DNA of 64,000 nt, taken from assembly GCF_002368195.1 (NCBI RefSeq), contig NZ_AP018178.1, positions 1,992,238 to 2,056,237 on the forward strand. Direction: 5' to 3'. Under the pieces are notes generated by a model. It saw nothing but the letters and a program-made list of their open reading frames with translations. It searched no databases and had not been told where the DNA came from. The position numbers and the translations under genes were made by a program. Source of the DNA: Calothrix sp. NIES-2100. GTDB taxonomy: Bacteria > Cyanobacteriota > Cyanobacteriia > Cyanobacteriales > Nostocaceae. Shown one piece after another: positions 63,197 through 64,000 of the stretch (position 1 is its first letter; each line of letters opens with the position of its first letter).

Positions 63197-63831
63197 AAAA
63201 TTGCAGCACCCAGTCGAGTTTGGGATGATACGATGGGGGTATTTTTCGGTTTAAATTGCCTTCAACGGTGAGGCAAGGCGGGGAGTCCAGCACTAAACAA
63301 GGGTTAACCAAATCCTACTCCCAAGGAGTATTCTTGCTTCTTCCCATGAGAAAATGGTTTGGAAACCCAAATTATTGTTTCCAAATTGTTAACTACTGTT
63401 TCACAGTTAGTACACTATTTTTATATTGGTTTTGTTACTCAGTTGCTAGATTCTCAATTTAGCTGCTTTCTTATAACACTATTTCAGCTACATTCGTACA
63501 GAACCCCAGAGGGTTTCACCTGTGGTCACAGCTCAATTATATCAGACAAGGACGGGGTTTAAAAGTTAAAAAGTTACATTTGATACATTAAAATCATCAA
63601 TTAGAGGCATCAGCCTTGGTTTTTTCCTGTTGCTGTCGATGTTGTCCTTGCCCGGAAATCAGGCGTGGTTTTTAGCTATTGGTGGCATATCTGGTAAACT
63701 ACCCAGACCCAAACTCTACTTGAGAGTATTCTTCAAGTTTTGCGTTGTAGCATGAGCAAGAGAAAGTTTTTCTGGAATATTAAAGCTATAGTAAAGTGCG
63801 ATCGCTACAATCTTAGGGTAAATCATACTCA
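63197..63831. other. Intergenic region
   Basis: About 635 bases with no supported gene. It contains the dnaX promoter (facing left), HIP1 sites and a small inverted ACCCCAGAGGGTTT. Nothing else was recognised. Confidence 0.5.
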
Positions 63832-64000
63832 ATGGTGCAGCAGATGCTTAAGCGGCTAATTCAGAGGCTCTTAAAGTTTTTTCAGGGATTGTTTGGTGGG
63901 AAACCCAACCGCTCCCCAAATAGGAGAGATGTGCCCAAAGAACCACCGCCAGAACTTACCGATACAGATCTAGAAATTCTGTTCAACGAACTTTTGGAAG
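63832..64000 (+). CDS. Unrecognised gene, N-terminal part (runs off the right edge)
   Basis: Open to the edge for 56 codons. An amphipathic basic helix (MLKRLIQRLLKFFQGLFGG) is followed by a proline-rich acidic segment (KEPPPELTDTDLEILFNELLE). The first ATG at 63832 or the second in-frame ATG (63844, MLKRLI) may be used. Cyanobacterial TPR and CHAT-type proteins can start like this, but no family is claimed. Confidence 0.65.
   Translation, partial: MVQQMLKRLIQRLLKFFQGLFGGKPNRSPNRRDVPKEPPPELTDTDLEILFNELLE

Overview
The window is chromosomal DNA of a filamentous, probably heterocyst-forming cyanobacterium (Nostocales; Nostoc/Anabaena/Tolypothrix-like). The evidence is phycobilisome and photosystem genes (NblA, Hlip, an allophycocyanin alpha paralogue, PsaM), a valyl-tRNA synthetase carrying the cyanobacterial CAAD membrane domain, very frequent HIP1 octamers (GCGATCGC), and many short heptanucleotide tandem repeats between genes. 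No rRNA, tRNA or CRISPR array was recognised.

Layout. 1-4664 (-): the 5' part of a giant soluble hybrid histidine kinase with 13 HAMP units on an exact 276-bp period, then GAF, coiled coil and the H-box at the window edge. 5567-9202 (+): an operon-like run of a Lys-rich peptide, NblA, Hlip, a cysteine-less rhodanese, FtsH and an allophycocyanin alpha paralogue that overlaps ftsH by 4 bp; it looks like a phycobilisome/thylakoid remodelling unit. 9561-14973: a STAND ATPase, an ABC-2 permease, a 4-Cys Ser/Thr kinase and an alpha/beta hydrolase, with two inverted copies of a small mobile repeat. 15068-18334: an IS200-type Y1 transposase element with REP-like ends, then a tyrosine recombinase and a membrane protein. 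18531-26349: two type I ABC exporters, a metallophosphoesterase, a possible CcmS-like protein, an SPFH protein, and two related 21-bp repeat loci that may encode heptapeptide-repeat proteins. 26615-31799: DUF1824, an ABC-F ATPase, an orphan C5-cytosine methyltransferase, and two toxin-antitoxin pairs (DUF1778/GNAT and MazEF). 31964-40849: a pentapeptide protein, PurT, a tail-anchored zinc-ribbon protein, a fresh 486-bp tandem gene duplication, ValS-CAAD, a GxxExxY protein and an AmpG-like MFS permease. 40961-45073: a BadF/GlcNAc-type kinase whose 3' end occurs a second time beyond an inserted mcrBC restriction module. 45304-53354: a sensor kinase, a monomeric PheRS-like protein, an FGGY (ribulose/xylulose) kinase, PsaM, a coiled-coil membrane protein, a TPR protein and a conserved hypothetical. 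53448-64000: a GGR-like flavoprotein, YajQ, a SLOG (DprA-like) protein, a BioD/DRTGG protein, EbsA, a family 2 glycosyltransferase, DnaX and the start of an unrecognised gene.

Functional links: antenna turnover and photoprotection (5.6-9.2 kb); muropeptide/amino-sugar salvage (AmpG-like permease next to a GlcNAc-type kinase); methylation against restriction (orphan m5C methyltransferase and McrBC 12 kb apart). The most notable signals are the NblA-Hlip-FtsH-Apc operon, the mcrBC island with target-gene 3'-end duplication, the paired 21-bp repeat loci sharing a leader, and the stand-alone PheRS-like enzyme with a possible frameshift at its start.
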